A stretch of DNA of 31,531 bases from a virus (IMGVR_UViG_3300025889_000572:1-31531); one strand, 5' to 3'; positions 23,398 through 29,360 are shown, counted from the stretch's first letter. Numbers and translations: made by a program. The notes: a model not told the origin generated them from the sequence alone.

Positions 23398-23593
23398 TCT
23401 CGTTGGCTCACAGCCGCAAGAAAAAGAAGACGCCGTCAAGTATTTGCAATCCCCAGCATTCCTGTCGCACTGTGAAATAGCGGGTTTCCCGTCTGGCTTG
23501 CAGGACGCCTTGGATGAGATGTTATTGCTCAGTCGCACCGAGCAGAAAGTTGTCGCCAGAATGGTGATGGAAGAGCTGACATCTTGTGCATAA
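23342..23593 (+). CDS. Hypothetical phage protein, 83 aa
   Basis: ATG 23342 is the best start, with GAGGG 9 bases upstream, overlapping the RusA-like gene by 56 bp; an ATG at 23312 is also possible. The sequence IFQAIRDLVGSQ...DAVKYLQSPAFLSHCEIAGFPSGLQDALDEML has the helix-turn-helix-like pattern of small phage proteins in which an AIxxyl/SxxFxxxCexAG segment recurs. Some of those lie near replication genes, but no activity is established. The last codon and stop run into the A-tract of the hairpin at 23592-23616. Confidence 0.6.
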   Translation: MSGIYKTVYSKVIFQAIRDLVGSQPQEKEDAVKYLQSPAFLSHCEIAGFPSGLQDALDEMLLLSRTEQKVVARMVMEELTSCA

Positions 23594-23616
23594 AAAAGCC
23601 CCCGATGGGCGGGGGC
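23592..23616 (-). terminator. GC hairpin with U-run on the - strand
   Basis: A perfect 7-bp stem, GCCCCCG/CGGGGGC (23598-23604 with 23610-23616), encloses a 5-nt loop. Six A's precede it on the + strand (23592-23597), so only - strand transcripts would carry the U-run of an intrinsic terminator. On the + strand the hairpin is followed by GAGACT, not by T's, so it would be a poor terminator for the RusA operon. No - strand gene is visible upstream of it (on the 23620+ side), so it could end a short RNA from the control region or shield the recombination operon from read-through. Confidence 0.65.
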
Positions 23617-23643
23617 GAGACTCAAGGGAGGTTCACCACTAGT

Positions 23644-23726
23644 ACTGTTCTAGTCTAGTACATTACTAATTATATATAAATAGTAATGTTCTAAGCTGGT
23701 ACTGTTCTAGTCTAGGACAGTTCTAG
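23644..23726 (+). promoter_or_regulatory. Three related 21-bp imperfect palindromes (operator or iteron array)
   Basis: The 10-bp half-site A(C/A)TGTTCTAG is repeated and inverted. Palindrome 1 is 23644-23664 (halves match 8 of 10), palindrome 2 is 23685-23705 (weaker), palindrome 3 is 23701-23721 (9 of 10). An extra direct half-site, ACAGTTCTAG, is at 23717-23726. Each palindrome has a 1-bp centre; centres are at about 23654, 23695 and 23711, so 1 and 2 are 41 bp apart (about four helical turns). The array lies directly upstream of the primase-helicase gene, as would be expected of repressor operators or of replication-origin iterons. Confidence 0.65.
23661..23688. repeat. Inverted repeat CATTACTA/TAGTAATG around an AT-rich core
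   Basis: CATTACTA (23661-23668) and TAGTAATG (23681-23688) are perfect inverted copies flanking a 12-bp all-A/T core (ATTATATATAAA). The structure sits between palindromes 1 and 2. Such an AT core could be a DNA-unwinding element or carry -10 boxes (TATAAT reads on the - strand at 23674-23669), but neither is proven. Confidence 0.6.
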
Positions 23727-23742
23727 GGTCTACTCATATCAC
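23714..23742 (+). promoter_or_regulatory. Weak candidate promoter for the primase operon
   Basis: AGGACA (23714-23719; 4 of 6 to TTGACA) and TATCAC (23737-23742; 4 of 6 to TATAAT) are 17 bp apart. The -35 overlaps palindrome 3, so a protein bound there could repress or activate. The boxes are weak; use of a phage-modified polymerase or an activator is possible. Confidence 0.3.
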
Positions 23743-23766
23743 AAAAAAAGGGGGTAGGCAACCGCT

Positions 23767-25500
23767 ATGACCGCTTTGAACGACTACGTTCTTGGCCATA
23801 GTCAGGACGCCCGAGTAAGGTGTCCCGAGTGTGGCGACCAGCGCAAAAAGAAAAATCAGAAAACATTTTCAATCACGATCAAGCCCGATCACACCCTGTA
23901 CCACTGCCACCACTGTGGCCTGTCGGGCGCTGTTCGGCGTGAAAAATTTTACGAGGCTCACATGGAGAAAGTAGTAAAGATACCCACCCAGCTAAACTAC
24001 AACGTGCAGTTGATACAGGATTTTTTTGGCGTCAGGGGCGTGCCGCTGGATACCCTTGAGGGGTTACCAGCAATGACCACTGGCGAGAAATACTTTCAAG
24101 GCGAAATGAAACAGGCGGTCGGCTTCATCTACGGGCCGAGAGAAAACCCCACCGCAATCAAGTGGCGATCCGTGGAAGGGAAGGGATTTCTCTGCGATGG
24201 CGCACCAAGATCGTTCTACGGTATCGAAAACGTGGAAGATACCGACGAGGATTTGACGATAGTCGAGGGGGAGTGTGATGTCATTGCCTTGGCTAGCGTT
24301 GGAATTAAGGCCGTATCTTGCCCCAACGGCGCACCTGCAAAGGTCAGCCAAAATCGGGTCTCTCCGGAGGAGGACAATAAGTTCTCGTATATCTGGGAGG
24401 AAAGGGAGCGTCTGGAGCGCGTCAAGCGGGTTATTCTGGCGACCGACAACGATCAGGCAGGCGAGGCGCTGGCAGAGGAAATCGCCCGTCGAGTGGGACG
24501 GGCCAAGTGCTGGCGGGTCAAGTTTCCCGAGGGCACGAAGGACGCAAACGATGCTGTTGACAAGTTAGGAGCAGATGAAACGCGCCGGATCTTCGATAGC
24601 CCTGAGCCAGTTCCGCTGTCCGGAGTCTATGGTGCGTCGGAATATCTAAATGACATCAAAGACATCTACGCCAACGGCCACGGAAGAGGGGCCAGTACCG
24701 GGTATCACGCTATAGACGAGTTGTTCACAATAGCGGAGGGACAGCTATCTATCGTTACCGGCATGCCCAGTTCGGGCAAGTCTGAGTTCATTGACCAGAT
24801 CATGATTAATCTGGCACAGCGCGAGTCATGGAAGTTTGCCGTGTGCTCGTTTGAGAACCCACCGCACATGCACATTGCCAAGCTGGCAGAGAAGGTGTCG
24901 GGAAAGGGTTTCTATGACGGTCTGGGGCCGCGAATGACTGAGAGTGAGCTGGATGAGGCGGTCGAGTTTATCAACAACCATTTCGTCTTTCTGGAGTCAA
25001 AAGACGGGGGCATGAGCACCATTGAAAGCGTGATTGAGCGCACTAAGCAGGCTGTGATGCGGCTGGGCGTGCGCGGTCTCGTGATTGACCCCTACAACTA
25101 CATCGAGCAAGTCGGCTCAGAAGAGCATAACAGCATCAGCCAGATGCTGAGTCGGATCACGGCTTTTGCCAAAGCCCACGGCATCCATGTCTGGTTTGTC
25201 GCCCACCCACAGAAAATGTATCCCCGAGAAGATGGGAGCTATGCAGTGCCCAAGGGCATGAACATCTCCGGTTCTGCGGCATGGTTCGCAAAAGCCGATC
25301 TGGGGATTACCGTCCACCGAGGCGATGACTGCGTCGAAATCCATTGCTGGAAATCTAGATTCAAGTGGACGGGCCAGCAGGGGATGGCTTGTCTTACATA
25401 TGAGCTGTCAAATGGAAGATACAGGGACTACGCTCCGCCGGCAGAAATCAGGACGATCAAGGGAGTTGACCGGAGTTGGGAGGACTTTGATGAGTTCTAG
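23767..25500 (+). CDS. Primase-helicase of T7 gp4/Twinkle type, 577 aa
   Basis: The domains are complete. An N-terminal zinc ribbon has CPEC (C19, C22) and CHHC (C47, C50). A TOPRIM primase domain has IVEGECD (E near 167) and ATDNDQAGE (Asp near 226). A RecA-type DnaB-like helicase has Walker A GMPSSGKS (about 332-339) and Walker B-like GLVIDPYN (about 437-444), with a later VAHPQK motif. The acidic C-terminal DRSWEDFDEF resembles the tail by which T7 gp4 binds its polymerase. The enzyme unwinds DNA at the fork and makes primers. It is the first gene after the palindrome array and overlaps the next gene by 11 bp. Confidence 0.9.
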   Translation: MTALNDYVLGHSQDARVRCPECGDQRKKKNQKTFSITIKPDHTLYHCHHCGLSGAVRREKFYEAHMEKVVKIPTQLNYNVQLIQDFFGVRGVPLDTLEGLPAMTTGEKYFQGEMKQAVGFIYGPRENPTAIKWRSVEGKGFLCDGAPRSFYGIENVEDTDEDLTIVEGECDVIALASVGIKAVSCPNGAPAKVSQNRVSPEEDNKFSYIWEERERLERVKRVILATDNDQAGEALAEEIARRVGRAKCWRVKFPEGTKDANDAVDKLGADETRRIFDSPEPVPLSGVYGASEYLNDIKDIYANGHGRGASTGYHAIDELFTIAEGQLSIVTGMPSSGKSEFIDQIMINLAQRESWKFAVCSFENPPHMHIAKLAEKVSGKGFYDGLGPRMTESELDEAVEFINNHFVFLESKDGGMSTIESVIERTKQAVMRLGVRGLVIDPYNYIEQVGSEEHNSISQMLSRITAFAKAHGIHVWFVAHPQKMYPREDGSYAVPKGMNISGSAAWFAKADLGITVHRGDDCVEIHCWKSRFKWTGQQGMACLTYELSNGRYRDYAPPAEIRTIKGVDRSWEDFDEF

Positions 25501-25660
25501 TTTTTACAGTATCGCGCAGGCTGAAAGCCTTGCGGTTACTGGGTTTGATCAGTTTGATCAGTTTTTCACACGCCCCGAAAAGCCTACTCCTAACAAGTTA
25601 CCAGTAGTGTTTTATTATCCGGGGACAAATTCGCGCTCCGGGGAGATGGTTTATGTCTGA
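25490..25660 (+). CDS. Small protein with FDQFDQFF repeat, 56 aa
   Basis: ATG 25490 (MSSSFYSIAQAESLAV) is embedded in the primase stop region; it is the only reasonable start, because a longer in-frame ORF from 25325 lies inside the primase gene. Residues 19-26 read FDQFDQFF, encoded by a tandem GTTTGATCA repeat. The rest is Pro/Tyr-rich. No family is recognised. The repeated FDQ/QFF motif somewhat resembles short sliding-clamp-binding peptides, but the fit is imperfect. Overlaps: 11 bp with the primase and 8 bp with the next gene. Confidence 0.5.
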   Translation: MSSSFYSIAQAESLAVTGFDQFDQFFTRPEKPTPNKLPVVFYYPGTNSRSGEMVYV

Positions 25661-26129
25661 CAAGTCACACACAGACCTCGGCACGAAGGAAATCTACAAA
25701 CGCCACGCAGTGATGGTCGAGGGCGGCAACATGCCCCGCGCCAAGGTCATGGATCAGTGTCTGGTTGACCGATACCTGATGGACGGATTGTTGACGCTTC
25801 CCCAGCACCAAGCGGCAGAGTATGTCATGGCGCAGGCTTCGCAGGCTGGAATGTACACAAGGGCGCTTAACTTTGAGCCGTCTTCTGGGGAGCGTGCCAA
25901 GGACACAATGGCAAACGAATCGCTCATGCGCTACGGGCGCACGCTGGATTTAATTGGGAGGCGGTATGGGCCGTATCACAAGTATCTGGTGGAGGAGGTT
26001 GTGCTACATGACTGGGATGTTTCAGATGACGCCAAGAAAATGGGCGTGCTGAAAGAGGGGCTGGACTGGATATCGGAAAGGCGTCTGGCTGGCGGCAGGA
26101 ATCCGCTGAGGAGATTGAAGGGTGAGTAG
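25653..26129 (+). CDS. Helical protein of unknown function, 158 aa (DUF6456-like layout)
   Basis: ATG 25653 overlaps the previous stop by 8 bp. After a polar N-terminus, residues ~35-75 (VDRYLMDGLLTLPQHQAAEYVMAQASQAGMY) show a helical MxxGLLTxxQHxAAExV block, and residues ~95-125 (RYGRTLDLIGRRYGPYHKYLVEEVVLHDW) resemble the lxxIgxxYG...vvv part of DUF6456-type and related phage proteins that sit after replication genes. The C-terminal LKEGLDWISERRL is helical and basic. A DNA-binding regulator role would fit but cannot be read from the sequence. It is followed by DUF3310 with an 8-bp overlap. Confidence 0.55.
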   Translation: MSDKSHTDLGTKEIYKRHAVMVEGGNMPRAKVMDQCLVDRYLMDGLLTLPQHQAAEYVMAQASQAGMYTRALNFEPSSGERAKDTMANESLMRYGRTLDLIGRRYGPYHKYLVEEVVLHDWDVSDDAKKMGVLKEGLDWISERRLAGGRNPLRRLKGE

Positions 26130-26337
26130 CTTTGACGAGCAGGTAGGCGGGGATCATTACAAGCGGTTCAAGATACAGCCGCTGGAGTATGCGCTGGAGA
26201 ATGGTCTGGGGATTTGCGAGCACGCCGTGATTAAGTATGTGACTCGGTGGCGTGACAAGGGCGGTGCTGATGACTTGCTAAAGGCAAGACACTACATCGA
26301 TCTTTTGCTGGAGTTTGAGGGCAAGGGGGGGGTGTAA
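26122..26337 (+). CDS. DUF3310 protein (T7 gp1.7-like nucleotide kinase domain), 71 aa
   Basis: The start is GTG 26122, overlapping the previous stop by 8 bp. The sequence VGGDHYKRFKIQPLEYALENGLGICEHAVIKYVTRWRDKGGADDLLKARHYIDLLLE is a textbook DUF3310 block: GGDHY, QPxEY, a central xHxVIKYVxR, and the DLxKAxHY helix. The same domain occurs in T7 gp1.7, a nucleotide kinase, and in many phage replication modules. The present protein is only the core domain, so kinase activity is uncertain. It is the last gene of the + strand replication operon. Confidence 0.85.
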   Translation: MSSFDEQVGGDHYKRFKIQPLEYALENGLGICEHAVIKYVTRWRDKGGADDLLKARHYIDLLLEFEGKGGV

Positions 26338-26340
26338 AAA

Positions 26341-26369
26341 CTGGAAAACTGGAAAACTGGAAAAACTGG
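26341..26369. repeat. Tandem CTGGAAAA repeat, about 3.5 copies
   Basis: Directly after the DUF3310 stop, CTGGAAAA occurs at 26341 and 26349, CTGGAAAAA at 26357, and a partial CTGGA at 26366. It is non-coding and lies between convergent operons. It may mark slippage or be a protein-binding repeat. Confidence 0.75.
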
Positions 26370-26377
26370 AGAGGGGT

Positions 26378-26472
26378 GCGGTGGATAGCGTTTTTGCCAA
26401 TCACTTTGCGTGTAGCCCCCTGACAAAAATACTTTGCCGACGCCACCGCTCGCCGTTAGGAGTGTGGGGCTA
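26378..26472. other. Intergenic sequence with two crossing inverted repeats (possible pseudoknot)
   Basis: GCGGTGG (26378-26384) pairs with CCACCGC (26443-26449), and TAGCCCC (26413-26419) pairs with GGGGCTA (26466-26472). The arms cross, as in an H-type pseudoknot, in the convergent gap between the replication operon and the - strand small-gene operon. The GGGGCTA arm overlaps the TAG stop of the 63-aa gene. No U-run terminator is visible on either strand. The pairing could be chance. Confidence 0.3.
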
Positions 26473-26661
26473 ACTCAGTCTAGCACCAGTTCGCTTTTTC
26501 CGTAAAGCCGCTGGGCAACGAATTATCTCAATGGATGGAGAGTCTACCTCCCTTAGCAACAACACCGATAAGTTGGGCATTATCGCCACATCCTCTCCGA
26601 ATCTTTCGGCCATCTGCGTGGCCGCTTGCACTGCTATCTGGTAATCGTCTGGCTCGGCCAT
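26470..26661 (-). CDS. Hypothetical protein, 63 aa
   Basis: ATG 26661 has AGGGG 7 bases upstream. The protein reads as an N-terminal helix (MAEPDDYQIAVQAATQMAERFGED) followed by two beta strands (VAIMPNLSVLLLREV and SIEIIRCPAAL) and a basic tail, a credible small alpha/beta domain. No family is recognised. It overlaps the 3' half of the Cys-rich ORF 26528-26812 in another frame by 134 bp and is the last gene of the - strand operon. Confidence 0.55.
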   Translation of the reverse strand: MAEPDDYQIAVQAATQMAERFGEDVAIMPNLSVLLLREVDSPSIEIIRCPAALRKKRTGARLS

Positions 26662-26812
26662 TCATGATCCCCTTGCGCCTGAGAAATCGTGAGTAAGCGC
26701 CGGCCTCAAGGTCAGCGCATTTGCCTACCCCACACAAATCGGTTGATTCGTAGATAGCGGGGCAAGCGGGGGCGTGGATGCCCCCGTCCATGTCGCAGTA
26801 CTGGCAAGTCAT
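26528..26812 (-). CDS. Cys-rich small protein, 94 aa (3' half uncertain)
   Basis: ATG 26812 makes an ATGA 4-bp overlap with the stop of the Myb/TM gene. The first ~50 residues (MTCQYCDMDGGIHAPACP..., then DLCGVGKCADLEAGAYSRF) have a C-x2-C...C...C-x4-C set that suggests a small zinc-binding protein. After about residue 50 the frame overlaps the 63-aa gene and becomes Ser/Arg/Gly-rich, unlike a folded domain. Either the C-terminus is genuinely disordered or the original gene ended earlier and lost its stop by a shift. Confidence 0.45.
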   Translation of the reverse strand: MTCQYCDMDGGIHAPACPAIYESTDLCGVGKCADLEAGAYSRFLRRKGIMNGRARRLPDSSASGHADGRKIRRGCGDNAQLIGVVAKGGRLSIH

Positions 26813-27183
26813 GAGACCATCGCCAAGATCACGATCACCAATGTGGTGAATGACATCATCGCGCCAGCGCCAGCAATCAAGGTCAGCATGGGTATCTGCT
26901 GAACCATTCGCTCGGCTTCCAGCACCCGATCCAGCATAGCATCTGGCATCTCGGGCGGCTTGGGCGCAGGCTCCGCCCTTGGCGCAGGCTCCGCCTTCTT
27001 CGCAGGCGCTCGCAGGGGCAGTGACCTCTGGGTCGTCTTGCGAATGTATGTTGCCCTCCATGCGACAGCGTCCCTTGTCCTGCCTAGTGCTTGGGCAATG
27101 ACCGCCTTACTCAGTCCCTTCTCCAAACACTCCGTTAACACGGCATCATCTTCCTTAGACCACTTGGTAAAATGTCTTTCCAT
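26809..27183 (-). CDS. Myb/SANT-like DNA-binding domain with C-terminal membrane helix, 124 aa
   Basis: The start has GAGGAG 9 bases upstream. Residues ~7-48 (KWSKEDDAVLTECLEKGLSKAVIAQALGRTRDAVAWRATYI) form a Myb/SANT-like three-helix domain: a tryptophan, an acidic first helix, then the KGLS...IAxxLGRTxxAVxxR recognition helix. Residues ~52-85 form an Ala/Pro/Lys/Glu linker. Residues ~97-124 (IPMLTLIAGAGAMMSFTTLVIVILAMVS) are strongly hydrophobic, a tail-anchor type membrane helix. This predicts a DNA-binding protein held at the inner membrane. The next genes upstream and downstream are also small; one encodes a membrane protein. A role in attaching phage or host DNA to the membrane, or in membrane-linked regulation, is inference. 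Confidence 0.7.
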   Translation of the reverse strand: MERHFTKWSKEDDAVLTECLEKGLSKAVIAQALGRTRDAVAWRATYIRKTTQRSLPLRAPAKKAEPAPRAEPAPKPPEMPDAMLDRVLEAERMVQQIPMLTLIAGAGAMMSFTTLVIVILAMVS

Positions 27184-27188
27184 TGTGA

Positions 27189-27374
27189 TTACTCCTCACA
27201 GTTGATATCTGGGTTGTAGGCAGGCCAAGCCTTACCCTCAACCATTTCACAGTAGTGGCGCTCGCTAGCGACTGCATCTTGATAATCGCCCTCTCCCGCC
27301 ACAGCTAAAATGAGCAGGGCGATAATCACCCCAGCCCAAATTGACAACGCACTATCCATTTCTTGCCGACTCAT
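27189..27374 (-). CDS. Small single-helix membrane protein with C-terminal Cys pair, 61 aa
   Basis: I start at ATG 27374 (MSRQEMDSALS), forming an ATGA overlap with the stop of the 91-aa gene; the longer in-frame ORF from 27476 would add an Arg-rich, unlikely N-terminus. Residues ~10-26 (LSIWAGVIIALLILAVA) form one membrane helix. The rest (EGDYQDAVASERHYCEMVEGKAWPAYNPDINCEE) is acidic with two cysteines and the YCEMV...WPxY pattern that recurs in small membrane proteins of many phages. Topology and function are unknown. Confidence 0.65.
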   Translation of the reverse strand: MSRQEMDSALSIWAGVIIALLILAVAGEGDYQDAVASERHYCEMVEGKAWPAYNPDINCEE

Positions 27375-27646
27375 ATACCCCCCTCGTTGACGTAGCACCC
27401 GCCGATCACGATGCCATATTCGTTGGTGATGTCGGCCTCGCCGTCTTCGATAACAGTCGAGGGGCTGAACCCCCACAGCTTGGCGGCGGTGCGCATCTCC
27501 GCCTCGCAGGAAAGCCAGTCATCCATCGGCCTGCCGGTCAGCCACAGCGTAAAGGTCGGCTCTGGAGCGTCCTCAGCCTCTGGGCAATGGGGGTGGTGCG
27601 CGTTTACGCGCAGGCACTCGTTACACATTCTGATCATGTCATTCAC
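27371..27646 (-). CDS. Hypothetical acidic protein, 91 aa
   Basis: ATG 27646 has AGGAG directly upstream (spacing about 3-4). The N-terminus contains C8-N-E-C11 and, later, H19-x-C21, a possible zinc site. The centre (PTFTLWLTGRPMDDWLSCEAEMRTAAKLWGFSP) and the C-terminus (ITNEYGIVIGGCYVNEGG) look like a small alpha/beta domain. No family is recognised. It is preceded by a 57-aa gene and followed by the membrane protein with a 4-bp overlap. Confidence 0.55.
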   Translation of the reverse strand: MNDMIRMCNECLRVNAHHPHCPEAEDAPEPTFTLWLTGRPMDDWLSCEAEMRTAAKLWGFSPSTVIEDGEADITNEYGIVIGGCYVNEGGI

Positions 27647-27665
27647 TCCTACGTTGAGACAATGT

Positions 27666-27839
27666 TTATGTTACGTCCGCATGGACGCATAGGCAAGTAC
27701 TATCATGCAAGTAGCTCAGAAAGTCCTCCAAAAACCCCTCGGCTATCGCGTAGTTTTCGGCGCGTGTTTGCTCACTTTTGTCACCTTGCAATTCGCATAG
27801 GATTTCACCCATGGCGAGTTTTGCGGTATCGATATCCAT
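27666..27839 (-). CDS. Small hypothetical protein, 57 aa
   Basis: ATG 27839 is preceded by GGAG with a 6-base gap; the stop is TAA at 27668-27666. The protein reads MDIDTAKLAMGEILCELQG followed by an acidic helix and a C-terminal SYLHDSTCLCVHADVT. It fills the 240-bp gap between the VWA gene and the 91-aa gene, on the same strand and with the same strong ribosome-binding site type, which supports a real gene. Its function is unknown. Confidence 0.5.
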   Translation of the reverse strand: MDIDTAKLAMGEILCELQGDKSEQTRAENYAIAEGFLEDFLSYLHDSTCLCVHADVT

Positions 27840-27888
27840 GATTTACTCCATAACTTGTTAAGAATAAAAATATCCGACATACCTCGCT

Positions 27889-29358
27889 TCACCAGCGTTC
27901 ACTTGCGTGCGCTGGCGATACAAAGTTGGGTACTGGGGGCGCGTGGCCCCCGTGGATTACGCCGCCTGAGCGGACGATGGTGTCGGCACCGGACTCGGCG
28001 ATCATGCGTCGAATGCAGGGCACCGGCTCGCTGTCGAGCACCACAACCAGATTGTCGCGCTGGCCCAGTGCGTTCCAGTCATCGTCATACATCTCGCCAT
28101 CGGTGAACACGATGACCAGATCAGACTCCAGACCGTTCTGCTCAAGCCACTCGACGCCAGCGGTCATGTAGGTGCCGCCGCCGCAGGGTGCCTCAAGGTC
28201 GAGAAGGTCTGCACCGGAGTACACCTCGTCGGAGCTGTGGAACTGGTGATTAGTCCATGCAACCACAACGCCGTCACGCGGTTGGAGCGTGTCGATCAGA
28301 GACGCAGACTCAATCATGAATTGATTGAGCATATCGCGGCTGACTGATGCTGAGATGTCAACCACAATGGAGACGCGCCCGATCTGACCGATTGACGTGG
28401 GGCTGATGACGCCCAGCGTCGAGAACCGGCGGCGATGAATGCGAGACCATGTGGTCTGACCGCCAGCGCCTGCGCGGTTGAACCGATCAGCCAGCTCTGC
28501 ACGCCAGTCGGTGTCGGATGCATTGCTGGGGCGGTAGCGGTGCGAACCCTCGCGGATAGACTCGGGGAGTCGTGCAGGGTCGCGCCCGTCAGCCTCAAGC
28601 TGATCGATGCCATCGTCCACTGATGAGCGGATGTCGTGCTCATCTTCGCGAGCGGCGGCTTCCTGCTCCTCGTCGGTGCCCTCATACTCGGGCGTCAGGT
28701 GATGGTCGTGACCGGCAGGCTCAGGCAGGGAGCGCTCCCCATCGTTACTGTCTGACTTGTCAGGAGCACCATCGCTAGTGTCTGCGCTGTCTCCAGAGCC
28801 GTCCTGATTTTCTGGCTGGCTACACTCGCCAGACTGGTCGCCGCTGGGGGCGGGATTGGTCTTGGCGTCATCGTTGTCATCCTGCTTTTGGTACAGCTCA
28901 GCGTAGACCGAATCGACAATGTCATCGCGCCCGTAGTCGTCGGAGTAGCAACCCTGCGGGATAGGCTCAAAGCCCATCGCCTTGCAGTCGGAGTTGATGA
29001 CATAGTCGGCGGCGCGGTTATAGGTGCCGTGATCGAATGGCACGCTGGGTCGGAAAAACCCGCGATCCTGATACACCTTGCCGCGCTGGGGGTGCCGCAG
29101 GATTATGTGTGACACCTCATGAGCAAGCAGGAACGCCCGCTGTGAGTCTGAGTCAAGCCCGCGGAAAAACTCGGGGCTGATGTAAACATAGACGCCGTCA
29201 GTGGCGGCAGTGCCTACGGCGTCAGTCCAGATCACCTCAGTGGCGAGTAGCACGCTGTAGTGAACGGGCGCTTTAGTTTGCAGGATGATCAGCGCCGCAA
29301 TGTAGCGGCGCGAGTTGGTGAGATCAGCAGTAGGTGCGAACAGCTTCTTGGCTCGCAT
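27889..29358 (-). CDS. HExxH metallopeptidase-like domain fused to VWA domain (DUF2201-type, CobT-like), 489 aa
   Basis: ATG 29358 has GGAGG upstream, 2 bp after the MoxR gene stop. Residues ~1-150 hold a peptidase-like domain: H80-E81-x-x-H84 in LLAHEVSHIILRHPQRG, then YNRAADYVINSD (D118 as a possible third ligand). Residues ~160-255 are a very acidic Asp/Ser/Gln/Gly linker. Residues ~325-470 are a VWA domain with a full MIDAS: D334-x-S336-x-S338, T396 in GGGTYM, and D420 in FTDGE. This is the DUF2201 arrangement. VWA partners of MoxR-type ATPases recruit substrates or metal-binding targets for remodelling. It is expressed with the MoxR gene (2-bp gap), so they likely form one complex. Peptidase activity is inferred from the motif. 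Confidence 0.8.
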   Translation of the reverse strand: MRAKKLFAPTADLTNSRRYIAALIILQTKAPVHYSVLLATEVIWTDAVGTAATDGVYVYISPEFFRGLDSDSQRAFLLAHEVSHIILRHPQRGKVYQDRGFFRPSVPFDHGTYNRAADYVINSDCKAMGFEPIPQGCYSDDYGRDDIVDSVYAELYQKQDDNDDAKTNPAPSGDQSGECSQPENQDGSGDSADTSDGAPDKSDSNDGERSLPEPAGHDHHLTPEYEGTDEEQEAAAREDEHDIRSSVDDGIDQLEADGRDPARLPESIREGSHRYRPSNASDTDWRAELADRFNRAGAGGQTTWSRIHRRRFSTLGVISPTSIGQIGRVSIVVDISASVSRDMLNQFMIESASLIDTLQPRDGVVVAWTNHQFHSSDEVYSGADLLDLEAPCGGGTYMTAGVEWLEQNGLESDLVIVFTDGEMYDDDWNALGQRDNLVVVLDSEPVPCIRRMIAESGADTIVRSGGVIHGGHAPPVPNFVSPAHASERW

Positions 29359-29360
29359 GG

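Noticed and set aside
23641-23732. Palindromic repeats as a CRISPR array or as att sites
   Set aside because: There are only three degenerate copies with irregular spacing and overlap, no cas genes and no integrase; an operator or iteron array fits better.
27341-27841. 166-aa + strand open frame over the small-gene cluster
   Set aside because: Three small - strand genes here have Shine-Dalgarno sequences and coupled junctions; the + strand frame has neither.
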